NCBI GenBank assembly: GCA_019116245.1 | Contig: DXCC01000004.1 | Span: 1 to 64,000, forward strand | Source: Candidatus Tidjanibacter faecipullorum | GTDB taxonomy: Bacteria > Bacteroidota > Bacteroidia > Bacteroidales > Rikenellaceae | Reading direction: 5' to 3' | Length of the DNA stretch: 64,000 nt | Shown here: positions 8,368 through 16,924 of the stretch, one piece after another | Layout: each line of letters opens with the position of its first letter | Numbering within the stretch: position 1 is the first letter of the stretch | Made by a program: the position numbers and the translations under genes | The notes under the pieces: model-generated | What the model was told of the DNA's origin: nothing | The model's database searches: none | What the model saw: the letters and a program-made list of their open reading frames with translations, nothing else

Positions 8368-9564
8368 ATGAAAACTCTGTCGCTATTCTTTGAGGTACAC
8401 CGCCCCATGCTGCTGCGGACCTACCGCTTCTTCGACATGGGCGTCGATCACAACTACCTCGACGATGCCCGCAACCGGACCGCCATGCAGCGGGCCGCCA
8501 TGAACGTCTATCAGCCCATGAACGCCCTGCTGGCCGACCTGATCCGCGCCCATGGCAACCGCTTCCACGTCAGCTTCTACCTCTCGGGGCTCGCCATCGA
8601 ACAGATGCGCTCCTTCGCGCCCGATGCGCTGCAAAGTTTCCGCGATCTGGCGGCCACCGGCTGCGTCGAATTCGTGGCCGGCACCTACTCCGACTCGCTG
8701 GCCTCACTGGCGGGCGAGGAGCCCTTCCGCGACGAGGTGGCCCGCCACACCGAAATCATCCGCCGGGAGTTCGGCCAGACCCCCCGCACGCTCTACAACA
8801 CGGCCATGCTCTACTCCGACTCGATCGGCGCCATGGCCGCCTCGATGGGCTACCAGACCATGCTGGGCGAAGGCGCCCGTCACCTGCTCGGCTGGAAAAG
8901 CCCGAACTACGTCTATGCCAATCCACTGAACCAGAAGCTGCGCGTCCTGTTGCGCAACTACCGGCTGAGCGACGACATTGCCTTCCGCTTCTCGGACACC
9001 CGCTGGTCGGAGTGGCCGCTCACGGCCGAAAAATACCTCGGCTGGATCCAGGGCGACCGCGGCGACACGGTCAACCTCTGCCTGGACTACGACGTCTTCG
9101 GCAGCTGGCAGCGGGCCGACAGCGGCATCTTTGACTTCGTACGGGCCTTCGTGGATCAGGCCATCGGCAGCGGATTCACCTTCGTCACCCCCGCCGAGAG
9201 CGCCCGCGCCCACCAGCCGATCGGCATTCTCCATGCCCCCCACGCCACGTCGTGGGCCGACGAGGAGCGCGACACCTCGGCCTGGCTCGGCAACGAACTC
9301 CAGCAGGAGGCCTTCAACAAGCTCTACGCCCAGTACGAGGCGGTGCGCCAGCTCGATTCGCCCGACCTCAACCACGTCTGGAACTTTCTCCAGACGGCCG
9401 ACCACTTCTACTGGATGGGCACCAAATGGTTCACGGAGGCGAGCCGCCAGAACAGCAACAACCCCTACGGTTCGAGTTACGACGCCTTCATCAACTACAT
9501 GAACGTGCTGAGCGACTTCATCAACGAAATCGCCCGCCGCAAGGCGGCCGCCACGTCGCGGTAG
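8368..9564 (+). CDS. GH57 alpha-amylase-like protein
   Basis: A 398-residue GH57 family protein without a signal peptide, so cytoplasmic. It opens with FFEVHRPMLLRTYRFFDMG, has the HVSFYLSGLAIEQM segment, then VEFVAGTYSDSL and LDYDVFGSWQ. In active GH57 alpha-amylases the third segment usually reads AETY-x-HSL, with the Glu as nucleophile; here that position is Gly105 and the His is Asp. The acid/base Asp appears kept (Asp240). GH57 homologues lacking one or both catalytic residues have been described, so this may be non-catalytic and act in binding or regulation. It starts 43 bases after the glycosyltransferase and ends the glycogen operon. Confidence 0.88.
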   Translation: MKTLSLFFEVHRPMLLRTYRFFDMGVDHNYLDDARNRTAMQRAAMNVYQPMNALLADLIRAHGNRFHVSFYLSGLAIEQMRSFAPDALQSFRDLAATGCVEFVAGTYSDSLASLAGEEPFRDEVARHTEIIRREFGQTPRTLYNTAMLYSDSIGAMAASMGYQTMLGEGARHLLGWKSPNYVYANPLNQKLRVLLRNYRLSDDIAFRFSDTRWSEWPLTAEKYLGWIQGDRGDTVNLCLDYDVFGSWQRADSGIFDFVRAFVDQAIGSGFTFVTPAESARAHQPIGILHAPHATSWADEERDTSAWLGNELQQEAFNKLYAQYEAVRQLDSPDLNHVWNFLQTADHFYWMGTKWFTEASRQNSNNPYGSSYDAFINYMNVLSDFINEIARRKAAATSR

Positions 9565-9596
9565 GACACGCACGCGCGGTAGGACACGCACGCGCG
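9561..9596 (+). repeat. 18-bp perfect tandem duplication
   Basis: GTAGGACACGCACGCGCG occurs twice in a row. The first copy contains the TAG stop codon of the GH57 gene and the second lies in the 3' untranslated region. It looks like a recent slippage duplication. Confidence 0.85.
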
Positions 9597-9614
9597 GCAC
9601 ACGCCCGACAACGA

Positions 9615-9647
9615 CAAGGGGGAGAACCGGATCGGTTCTCCCCCTTG
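9615..9647. terminator. bidirectional hairpin between the GH57 gene and the lipoprotein gene
   Basis: CAAGGGGGAGAACC pairs with GGTTCTCCCCCTTG around a 5-base loop. It lies between convergent genes and probably ends both the glycogen operon (+) and the small lipoprotein gene (-). Confidence 0.65.
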
Positions 9648-9675
9648 CTTACGGGTTCCCTGCGATGGGCAGACC

Positions 9676-10023
9676 TTAATGATGATTACAATGCAAGGAT
9701 AGCGGTGTCTCCTCGATTTCAACTTCCTGTCGGGTCAGCACGCCATCCTCGAACGTGACGGTCGTAATCACCCGATTCTCCGACCGTGCCACACCGATGT
9801 AGATCAACTGGTCGTAACGGATGCCGTTTTCCACATACATTGCTTTGCCGACCGGCCGGCCACACAATTCGAGGACATCGTCGATCGACATGCCCAGCTC
9901 GATTTCATCCGGATGACACCCAAAGGATTGCTGCATGCCCGACGATACGCTGCAACCCGCCAGCAACAGCCCGGCGCTCAACAGCACGCCACACAGCCAC
10001 ACACGGCTTCCACTTCTTCGCAT
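9676..10023 (-). CDS. Small lipoprotein, DUF2845/BamE-like fold
   Basis: A 115-residue exported protein. From the ATG at 10023 the N-terminus is basic, followed by a hydrophobic stretch and the lipobox LLAGC, so it is a predicted lipoprotein. The mature part contains GMSIDDVLELCGRP, which resembles the short repeat of DUF2845 or SmpA/BamE proteins (GM-x-x-x-x-V-x-x-x-x-G-x-P), and an IRYDQLIYIG strand. The upstream extension in the ORF track (25 residues to 10098) would put the hydrophobic stretch too far in, so it is rejected. Function unknown. It lies downstream of proS on the same strand, but a terminator separates them. Confidence 0.7.
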   Translation of the reverse strand: MRRSGSRVWLCGVLLSAGLLLAGCSVSSGMQQSFGCHPDEIELGMSIDDVLELCGRPVGKAMYVENGIRYDQLIYIGVARSENRVITTVTFEDGVLTRQEVEIEETPLSLHCNHH

Positions 10024-10129
10024 ACGTTTCGTATTTTGAGCGATCGCGCGCAGGCTCCGCCGCGACGGGATCGCCCGGTTTTTGCACAAGACAGCCATTT
10101 ATCCGCCACCTTACTCCCGCTCCGGCCAC

Positions 10130-10167
10130 AAAAAAAATGAACGGCCGCCCCGTCGGAGCAGCCGTTC
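10130..10167 (-). terminator. Rho-independent terminator of proS
   Basis: On the minus strand GAACGGC and GCCGTTC form a stem with an inner GC-rich loop, followed by ATTTTTTT. It lies 30 bases after the proS stop. Confidence 0.8.
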
Positions 10168-10197
10168 CCCTGTATTCAGCGTCGTGCGCCCGGGCCG

Positions 10198-11679
10198 TTA
10201 GTAGCTGCGGGCAAAGAGTACGCGGCGGTGCGACGGTTTGCCGGTCAGCATATCGACGCCCTCCTCGTCCACCGTATCGAACGGGATGCAGCGGATCGTC
10301 GCCTTGGTGCGCTCCTTGATCTCCAGTTCGGTTTCGGTCGTGCCGTCCCACGGAGCCAGTACGAAGCCGCCCTTCTCGTCGAGCACGCGCTCGAACTCCT
10401 CGAACGTATCCACCTTCGTAATCATCGAATCGCGGAACTTCAGCGCCTTGGCATAGATGTTCTCCTGCATGGCGGCCAGCTCCTTCTCGACGAAATCCTC
10501 GATGCCTTCGATCGGCACGGATTCCTTCTCCAGCGTATCGCGGCGCATCACCTCGGCGGTGCCGGCGGCCAGGTCGCGCGGACCGATCACGATGCGCACC
10601 GGGAAGCCCTTCAGTTCGTATTCGGCAAACTTGAAGCCCGAACGGACGTTGTCGCGGTCGTCGATCTTCACCGTGATGCCTTTCGCCTTCAGTTTCGCGG
10701 CGATGGTCTCCATTTCGGCCACCATGCGGCGCAGCTCCTCCTCGCCCTTGTAGATCGGGATCATGACCACCTGAGTCGGGGCCAGACGGGGCGGCAGCAC
10801 CAGACCGTTGTCGTCCGAGTGCGCCATGATGAGGGCACCCATCAGACGGGTCGAAACGCCCCACGAGGTAGCCCACACGTAGTCGAGCTTGCCGTCACGG
10901 CCGGCGAACTGCACGTCGAATGCCTTGGCGAAGTTCTGTCCCAGGAAGTGCGACGTACCGCTCTGGAGCGCCTTGCCGTCCTGCATGAGCGCCTCGATGG
11001 TGAAGGTTTCGTCGGCACCGGCGAAACGTTCGTTGGCCGTCTTGCGCCCCATGATGACCGGCAGGGCCATCCACTCGCGGGCGAAACGCTCATAGACGTT
11101 AATCATCTTGTTGGCCTCCTCGAGCGCCTGTTCGCGGGTCTCGTGGGCGGTGTGGCCCTCCTGCCAGAGGAACTCGGCCGTCCGCAGGAAGAGGCGGGTG
11201 CGCATCTCCCAGCGCACCACGTTGGCCCACTGGTTGATCAGGATGGGCAGGTCGCGGTAGGACTGGATCCAGTTCTTGTAGGTGTTCCAGATGATCGTCT
11301 CGGAGGTCGGACGCACGATCAGCTCCTCCTCGAGTTTGGCGTCGGGATCGACCACCACGCCGCCGTCGGGATTGTTCTTGAGGCGGTAGTGCGTCACCAC
11401 GGCACACTCTTTCGCGAAACCCTCCACGTGGTCGGCCTCCCGGCTGAAGAACGATTTGGGGATGAACAGCGGGAAATAGGCATTCACGTGACCCGTTTCC
11501 TTGAACATGTCGTCCAGCGCACGCTGCATCTTCTCCCAGATGGCATAGCCGTAGGGTTTGATGACCATACAGCCGCGCACGGCCGAACTCTCGGCCAGAC
11601 CGGCCTTCACAACCAGGTCGCTGTACCACTGCGAATAATTTTCCGCCCGACTGGTCAGCTCCTTCAACTCTTTCGCCAT
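10198..11679 (-). CDS. proS: Prolyl-tRNA synthetase
   Basis: A 493-residue cytoplasmic class II aminoacyl-tRNA synthetase that charges tRNA-Pro. The start [19 protein letters not shown] at 11679 is typical of the shorter, archaeal/eukaryote-like ProS found in Bacteroidota. Motif 2 is seen as [24 protein letters not shown], with ETIIWNTY before it, the Pro-binding region as [14 protein letters not shown], and a C-terminal anticodon-binding domain followed by the zinc-domain-like tail ending in LFARSY. The editing insertion of bacterial-type ProS is absent. The ORF-track extension to 11970 is non-coding. A -7 box lies 45 bases upstream. Confidence 0.95.
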   Translation of the reverse strand: MAKELKELTSRAENYSQWYSDLVVKAGLAESSAVRGCMVIKPYGYAIWEKMQRALDDMFKETGHVNAYFPLFIPKSFFSREADHVEGFAKECAVVTHYRLKNNPDGGVVVDPDAKLEEELIVRPTSETIIWNTYKNWIQSYRDLPILINQWANVVRWEMRTRLFLRTAEFLWQEGHTAHETREQALEEANKMINVYERFAREWMALPVIMGRKTANERFAGADETFTIEALMQDGKALQSGTSHFLGQNFAKAFDVQFAGRDGKLDYVWATSWGVSTRLMGALIMAHSDDNGLVLPPRLAPTQVVMIPIYKGEEELRRMVAEMETIAAKLKAKGITVKIDDRDNVRSGFKFAEYELKGFPVRIVIGPRDLAAGTAEVMRRDTLEKESVPIEGIEDFVEKELAAMQENIYAKALKFRDSMITKVDTFEEFERVLDEKGGFVLAPWDGTTETELEIKERTKATIRCIPFDTVDEEGVDMLTGKPSHRRVLFARSY

Positions 11680-11710
11680 AATCGTATATCTGAATGAATT
11701 ATAATCTTCG

Positions 11711-11733
11711 TATCTTTGCGGAGGACAAAGGTA
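11711..11733. promoter_or_regulatory. Overlapping divergent promoters between proS and the Trp/Tyr-rich lipoprotein gene
   Basis: TATCTTTG on the plus strand (11711-11718) and TACCTTTG on the minus strand (11726-11733) both fit TAnnTTTG and lie only 7 bases apart. The minus-strand box serves proS. The plus-strand box would give a leader of about 300 bases to the gene at 12021. Confidence 0.5.
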
Positions 11734-11865
11734 CTGAGAATCCCCGTAACTCCGCCCACCGGAGGCACAAAATATTCGTCCGCCCGTCCAGCGGCCCTGC
11801 GGCATGCTGACCGGCCGTTTCGGCCGTTTCACCGGACGGAAACGACAGCGACAGGGATGTTTGCG

Positions 11866-11873
11866 TATATTTG
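11866..11873 (+). promoter_or_regulatory. second -7 candidate for the gene at 12021
   Basis: TATATTTG is a perfect TAnnTTTG match 148 bases before the ATG. The interval 11680-12020 contains no gene. It holds these promoters and a short CCGTCCTGACACGG near-palindrome whose role is not clear. Confidence 0.4.
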
Positions 11874-12020
11874 TCTTGAAGGGGTACACCGTCCTGACAC
11901 GGTGCCATGTTCCGGCGCGTCTTCCGCGCGGAAACGTCACCCCGGACGAAACAAAACCCCTTGCCGACACGTTTATTATGAAATATCCGGACCTGTGTCC
12001 GGCTGCAAAACCAACAGATC

Positions 12021-13382
12021 ATGAAAAAGACGATCGGAACCATAAGTGCCGCGCTGACCCTCCTGGCAGCCCCTCTCTTCGGCAGCTGCACGAGCACCCG
12101 TCAGACCGCGTCGGCATCCGTCTATTACGACGACATGTACGGAAGTTATGACCGCAAGGCCGCCGTGCGCGCCCAGGCCGAGCGCGAAGCCGCCATCCGC
12201 GCCGAAGCGGAAGCCCGACGCGCCCAGGCTACGGCCCTCCTGGCCGACACCGACACCCAGACCCGCACCGTCTCCGCGACGGACGGCATCGTGCTGGAAC
12301 CGCTGCAGCCGCAGCAGGACAGCTACGTGGAGGGATACGTGGACGGCTACGAGAGCGGCTACCAGCGCAAACTGTCCATGTTCGAAGATCCCTACTATGT
12401 CCGTCCGGCCAGCTACTATAACTATTACTACGACACGGCCTATTTCCTGGACGGCATCTACGGTCCGGGCTACTACGACGTCTCCCTCGTGGCAGGCAAT
12501 CTGGTTGTGACGCCCGTCTATCTGACGCCGTGGAACAACTGGGGCTTCTGGGGCTCGCCCTACTACTGGTGGTCGCCGGGCTTCTACTTCGGCAGCTACT
12601 ATTCGCCCTATTGGGGTTGGGGCTGGAACTGGGGCTTCAACTGGTACTGGGGCTGGGACTACTGGTATCCCCACTATGCTCCCTACCCGCCGCACCACCA
12701 CGGCCCGTACTACTCCTACCGTCCCCACTCGAGTACCAACAGCAGCTACCGCTACGGCTCCTCGGCATCGTCGCGCTATGCCTCCTCGTCGACCCGCCGC
12801 GGCAGTTCGGCCAGCACAAGTGTCCGCACGGGCAGCAGCAGCTCCTACAGAGGCAGCAGCTCCTACCGGGGCAGTTCCGTCTCCTCGTCCCAGCGCGTAG
12901 GTTCGTCGACCGCCACCTCCGTACGGGGCTCCTCGTCGACCACTTCCTCGCGCGGCAACTACAACACCACGGGCGGCCGTCAGAACACGACGGGCATCCG
13001 GGGCACCTCCTCGTCGGGCCGCGGCACGGGCATCAGCTCTTCGGGCCGCACCACCTCCGGCAGCAGCTACCGCACGCCCACCACGTCGCGCCCCTCGGGC
13101 AACAACTACCGTACCCCGAGCACCTCGACCAGCATCCGGGGCAGCTATTCGACCCCGAGCCGAAGCACCTCGTCGGGCTATTCGCGCAGCACGACCAGCA
13201 CGCCGTCCCGTTCGACCAGCACCTACTCGCCGAGCCGCTCCACGTCGACCATGTCGCCGAGCCGCAGCACTTCGCGAAGCAGTTACAGCACCCCCAGCCG
13301 GTCGTCGAGCAGCTCTTTCAGCTCGCCTTCGCGTTCGGGCGGTGTAAGCTCCTCCTCGCGTTCGGGCAGCAGCCGCCGATAA
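12021..13382 (+). CDS. Low-complexity lipoprotein, Trp/Tyr/Gly-rich core and Ser/Thr/Arg-rich tail
   Basis: A 453-residue predicted lipoprotein with lipobox LFGSC after a hydrophobic signal. Residues about 35-75 form an Ala/Arg/Glu-rich helical stretch (repeated AEREA, AEAEA). Residues about 125-240 are extraordinarily aromatic (Tyr, Trp, Gly, Pro; for example WGWGWNWGFNWYWGW). The remaining 200 residues are almost only Ser, Thr, Arg, Gly and Tyr, in loose repeats such as SRSTSTYSPSRSTST. No enzyme motif is visible. Similar uncharacterised proteins exist in Bacteroidota; a surface or extracellular-matrix role is only a guess. The next gene, an outer-membrane porin, starts 51 bases downstream, so the two may be cotranscribed. 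Confidence 0.72.
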   Translation: MKKTIGTISAALTLLAAPLFGSCTSTRQTASASVYYDDMYGSYDRKAAVRAQAEREAAIRAEAEARRAQATALLADTDTQTRTVSATDGIVLEPLQPQQDSYVEGYVDGYESGYQRKLSMFEDPYYVRPASYYNYYYDTAYFLDGIYGPGYYDVSLVAGNLVVTPVYLTPWNNWGFWGSPYYWWSPGFYFGSYYSPYWGWGWNWGFNWYWGWDYWYPHYAPYPPHHHGPYYSYRPHSSTNSSYRYGSSASSRYASSSTRRGSSASTSVRTGSSSSYRGSSSYRGSSVSSSQRVGSSTATSVRGSSSTTSSRGNYNTTGGRQNTTGIRGTSSSGRGTGISSSGRTTSGSSYRTPTTSRPSGNNYRTPSTSTSIRGSYSTPSRSTSSGYSRSTTSTPSRSTSTYSPSRSTSTMSPSRSTSRSSYSTPSRSSSSSFSSPSRSGGVSSSSRSGSSRR

Positions 13383-13433
13383 CCTGCGGCTGACCTTCTT
13401 CACCGTTCCACCAACCGATCTACTTTCACCGTC

Positions 13434-15071
13434 ATGAAAACCATCCGAAGATTCGCCATAACGCTGGCCCTTGCGGCCGCGGCCGCCCTGCCCTCCCGGG
13501 CCCAGAACAACACCTACACGCAGGGGGGCATCCTGCTGGCCTCGGGCAGCTTCACCCCGCTGGACATGATGCGCAACGCCCGCAACGACTACTCGTTCAC
13601 CACGGCCCGCGTCAGCGCCATGGGCGGCGCCTTCACGGCCCTGGGCGGCGACCTGGCCTCGCTCGACATCAACCCGGCCGGCATCGGCATGTCGCAACAC
13701 TTCGTGCTCGGCCTCTCGGCAGGCATGACCTTCTCGCGTGGCAACAACGAACTGGCCTCCCGGACCGCCACCTCCTCGCGCTTCACGTTCAACAACGCCG
13801 GCATGATCCTGCCCTGGGTGCGCAGCAACAACGGCCGGGTATGCTTCAACGTGGGATTCTCCTACAACAGGACGGACGACTTCAACTTCGGCGGCAACAT
13901 CCGCCTGCCCCAGGTGCAGGGCGGCTCGCTGCTGAACGTCTTCCAATTGCAGCTCAACGGCCTTTACAGCGGATGGAAAGGCATCTCCGAACAGGCGCTG
14001 AAAGATGATCCGTTCAACAATACGGACATCTTCATCGACGAATGGGGTGCGGTGCTGGGCTACCAGTCGGGGCTCTTCCAGGCCACGGGCGACGGCACCT
14101 ACGCACTGAACGCCCTGCCGTCCAACGCCACCTTCACCCCCTCGCTCAACTACCAGAGCACGGGATCGGTCGGTGAATACAACATCGCCGGCGGATTCAA
14201 CTTCAGCAACGTGGTCTATTTCGGCTTCGATCTGGGCTTCCAGAGCATTGCCCAGAACATGTGGCTCTCCTACACCGAGGAGTATACCGGAGCGCCGTCC
14301 CTCAACCGGATGAGCTACTCGCAGCGCATCCGTGCCAACGGTACGAGCTTCAACATCAAGCTGGGCGCCATCATCCGCCCGATCCCCTCGCTGCGCATCG
14401 GCATCGCCTACCACAGTCCGAACTTCACCTCCCTCTACAAGGACTACATGGCCAGCATGGAGACCCTCCGGCCCGGACAGAGCACCACGTCGGTGTTCAA
14501 CACCCTCCAGACCACCTACCTCTACGAATACCAGACTCCCTCGCGCCTGTTGCTCGGTGCGGCCTATACGCTGGGCAGCCGCGTAGCCCTCTCCTTCGAC
14601 TACGAACGGGTCTGGTATAACGGCATGCGCTACACGAGCGAAAGCTACGCCGTGCAGGAGTCCTTCCGGTCGGAGATCCGCAGCCTCTACCGCGCGGCCA
14701 ACAACTTCCGCGTCGGCGTGGAGGTGAAGCCCATCCCCTCGATCGCCCTGCGTGCCGGTTATGCCTACTACGATTCGCCGATCAAGGAGCGGGACGAGGA
14801 GGGCAATCCCGTCATCTTCAATGACATCTTCACCACCTCCTCGCACCACGTCTCGGCCGGTGTGGGCTTCTGGCTGGGTCCGGCCACGACGCTCGACCTC
14901 ACCTACGTCTACAGCCGCTACCGGGTAGCTCCCTTCGGCCTCTACTACTACGAAGGTGCGGCCCGCCTGCCCGAAGGCACGGTCAACCAGGTCACCTTCA
15001 CCCCCGGCGACGTACCGGCCGGCGTGCTCAACCGCCACTCGGCCATCCTGACCCTCAGCTTTCTGTTCTGA
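13434..15071 (+). CDS. OmpP1/FadL/TodX family outer-membrane transporter
   Basis: A 545-residue outer-membrane beta-barrel. A signal peptide (residues 1-23, ending SRAQ) precedes a FadL-type N-terminal region: ARVSAMGGAFTALGGDLASLDINPAGIGM is the classic family signature. The C-terminus ends in a barrel strand with a terminal aromatic residue (ILTLSFLF), the usual Bam recognition signal. Family members pass long-chain fatty acids or other hydrophobic molecules across the outer membrane; the cargo here is unknown. A strong terminator follows immediately, so this ends its transcription unit. Confidence 0.88.
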   Translation: MKTIRRFAITLALAAAAALPSRAQNNTYTQGGILLASGSFTPLDMMRNARNDYSFTTARVSAMGGAFTALGGDLASLDINPAGIGMSQHFVLGLSAGMTFSRGNNELASRTATSSRFTFNNAGMILPWVRSNNGRVCFNVGFSYNRTDDFNFGGNIRLPQVQGGSLLNVFQLQLNGLYSGWKGISEQALKDDPFNNTDIFIDEWGAVLGYQSGLFQATGDGTYALNALPSNATFTPSLNYQSTGSVGEYNIAGGFNFSNVVYFGFDLGFQSIAQNMWLSYTEEYTGAPSLNRMSYSQRIRANGTSFNIKLGAIIRPIPSLRIGIAYHSPNFTSLYKDYMASMETLRPGQSTTSVFNTLQTTYLYEYQTPSRLLLGAAYTLGSRVALSFDYERVWYNGMRYTSESYAVQESFRSEIRSLYRAANNFRVGVEVKPIPSIALRAGYAYYDSPIKERDEEGNPVIFNDIFTTSSHHVSAGVGFWLGPATTLDLTYVYSRYRVAPFGLYYYEGAARLPEGTVNQVTFTPGDVPAGVLNRHSAILTLSFLF

Positions 15072-15086
15072 TTTCCCAACCATCCC

Positions 15087-15119
15087 ATGCCTCCGCCGCG
15101 GCGGAGGCATGTTGTTTTT
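15087..15119 (+). terminator. Rho-independent terminator after the FadL-type gene
   Basis: A 24-base perfect palindrome, ATGCCTCCGCCG and its complement, is followed by GTTGTTTTT. It begins 15 bases after the stop codon. Confidence 0.8.
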
Positions 15120-15132
15120 CATTCCGACCCGC

Positions 15133-15897
15133 ATGCCCCGTTACCTGATTCCGCTGCTGATTCTGCTGCTGGCGGGCAGCCTTTGCCCGGCTGCCGCCCA
15201 GGAACCGGAACTCCGCCTGGATCCGTTCTCCGAAGCCGCCCCGCGCACCGAGGAGCCGCAGCAACCGCAAGAGCCACAAGCGTCACAGGAGCCCCGCCCG
15301 GCCCAGCCCGAACGGCAGGCCACGCCCTGGCGCTGGGGCATCACCGCCGGCTACCAGCACACGTCGGTCAACTGGCTGATCGCCGCCGCCGACTTCTCGA
15401 TCAACATGCATGACCAGGTGCGCAGCCACCCCGGCTTCACGGTCGGGTTCAACGCCTCGCTGCCCTTCGGTGCGGTGTGGTCGTTCGACACGGGCGCCAA
15501 CCTCTCCATGTGGGGATTCGGATACAGCGGCGCCGGAGTCACCCTCAACGCCACCCAGTATGCGTTGAGCGTTCCCCTGCTGATTACCTTCTTCGAGAGC
15601 AACGCCCGCATTCCCGTCTTCCTGCAGGCGGGCATCCAGGCCGGGCTCACGCTCTTCGGCACCCAACGTCTGGATGCCGCCTGGGCCGACAGTCTGGACC
15701 GCCGGTCGCCCTTCTCCGCAGCCTCCTGCGGCGTGGTGCTGGGCATCGGCTATGCCGGTTTCACCTTCCAGTTCATCCAGAATTTCACAAACGCCTGGAG
15801 CAGCCCGTTCCGCAGCCTGTGGGAACAGCAGACCGGCCAAACGCTCGTCAATCAGCTCCAGCGCGCCTACTGCCTGACCTACACCTACTGGTTCTGA
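15133..15897 (+). CDS. Small outer-membrane beta-barrel protein, hypothetical
   Basis: About 254 residues from the ATG at 15133. The ORF track starts at 15109, but that ATG lies inside the stem of the upstream terminator, so MPRYLIPLLILLLAGS is preferred. A signal peptide ends near AAAQ. A Pro/Gln/Glu-rich linker follows (PQQPQEPQ type, residues about 30-65), then alternating hydrophobic strands (WRWGITAGYQHTSVNW and others) with a terminal aromatic strand ending YTYWF, as in 8-10-strand outer-membrane barrels (PorT/OmpA-like). No function can be named. Its last 13 bases overlap the convergent AraC-type gene. Confidence 0.68.
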   Translation: MPRYLIPLLILLLAGSLCPAAAQEPELRLDPFSEAAPRTEEPQQPQEPQASQEPRPAQPERQATPWRWGITAGYQHTSVNWLIAAADFSINMHDQVRSHPGFTVGFNASLPFGAVWSFDTGANLSMWGFGYSGAGVTLNATQYALSVPLLITFFESNARIPVFLQAGIQAGLTLFGTQRLDAAWADSLDRRSPFSAASCGVVLGIGYAGFTFQFIQNFTNAWSSPFRSLWEQQTGQTLVNQLQRAYCLTYTYWF

Positions 15898-16787
15898 CGG
15901 GCAGGCCGTTCGCTCCGGTGGCGATAGGCCAGCGGGGAGAGTCCCATCTGTTTTTTGAAGAATTTGCCAAAGGCGGCCTGATCCGAGAAGCGAAGGTCGT
16001 CGGCAATCTGTTTGACCGGCCGGTCGGTGCTGTCCAGCCAGTAGCGCGCCTCGATGAGGAGCATGGTGGCTATGTGGCCGTTGACCGTATTGTGGGAAAC
16101 CTGCCGCACGATACGCGACAGATAGGCCGTCGAAACGCACAGCTGCCCCGCATAGAAGGCAATGCCGTGCTCCTCGCGGTAATGCTCCGCCAGCAACTGG
16201 CGGAAACGGTGGTAGAGTTCCACGCTGTGGGCCATCCGGCCGGTCCGGACACTGCCCCGCAGTCGCAGCGCCGCCGCCACCTTCAACATCAAAAAATCGG
16301 TCAGATAACGCACCATGCCGTTGCGGTGGAGCTGCACATCGCCAATCGTGTCGTAGAGGTCGATCGTGCGGCGCACCGCAACGCTCTCCGCCTCGTCGAG
16401 TTCCAGCACGGGCGAGCCGAATTCGGCCATGTGGGCGATCAGCTGATTGTACACGTGGGCATTGGTCGGCAGGCTATCGAAAAAATCGGGAGCCATGGCC
16501 AGTCCTACCGCCCGGAATCCGGCGTCGACGCGCTCCAGAGCCACGACCATGCTGGGAGTAAGAAAGGCCAGCGACCGGGGCCCGATCGCCCGGGTCCGGT
16601 AATTGACCGACAGGGCTGCGATTCCGTCCATGACCAGCAGCAGATAGAATGCGCCGGACAACATGCGGACCCTAACCGGCGTCGGATCCGGCTCACCATG
16701 CATGACAATGGTCAGCACATCGTTGTCCAGCAGCCGTTTGGCGTGGCCGTCGCGGCTGATGCGTTGAAAAAGCGTGTCGTTCTCCAT
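15885..16787 (-). CDS. AraC family transcriptional regulator
   Basis: A 300-residue DNA-binding regulator. The N-terminal ~180 residues form a cupin-like sensing domain (PVRVRMLSGAFYLLLVMDG). The C-terminal ~100 residues hold two helix-turn-helix motifs: YAGQLCVSTAYLSRIVRQVS and then KQIADDLRFSDQAAFGKFFKKQMGLSPLAYR, the AraC/XylS signature. The start at MENDTLFQRIS (16787) is chosen because a perfect -7 box lies 29 bases upstream, which would fall inside the longer ORF-track version. It is divergent from the YczE-like membrane protein gene and may control it; ligand and targets are unknown. Confidence 0.88.
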   Translation of the reverse strand: MENDTLFQRISRDGHAKRLLDNDVLTIVMHGEPDPTPVRVRMLSGAFYLLLVMDGIAALSVNYRTRAIGPRSLAFLTPSMVVALERVDAGFRAVGLAMAPDFFDSLPTNAHVYNQLIAHMAEFGSPVLELDEAESVAVRRTIDLYDTIGDVQLHRNGMVRYLTDFLMLKVAAALRLRGSVRTGRMAHSVELYHRFRQLLAEHYREEHGIAFYAGQLCVSTAYLSRIVRQVSHNTVNGHIATMLLIEARYWLDSTDRPVKQIADDLRFSDQAAFGKFFKKQMGLSPLAYRHRSERPARQNQ

Positions 16788-16815
16788 CTCCGTTCCGTTT
16801 GTATGACCGATGGAA

Positions 16816-16823
16816 CAAAGATA
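16816..16823 (-). promoter_or_regulatory. -7 box of the AraC-type regulator
   Basis: TATCTTTG on the minus strand matches TAnnTTTG. A TTGG lies 19 bases further upstream at the expected -33 place. On the other strand, GATCTTTG near 16890 may serve the divergent gene. Confidence 0.5.
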
Positions 16824-16924
16824 CGATCGGTTTCGTATTTGACCAATTTTCGTCGGTTCCGGTCGAAGGAATTTCCGCCCGCCGGAGCGATCTTTGCGGC
16901 GGATTTTTTCACGCGACAAAAGAG

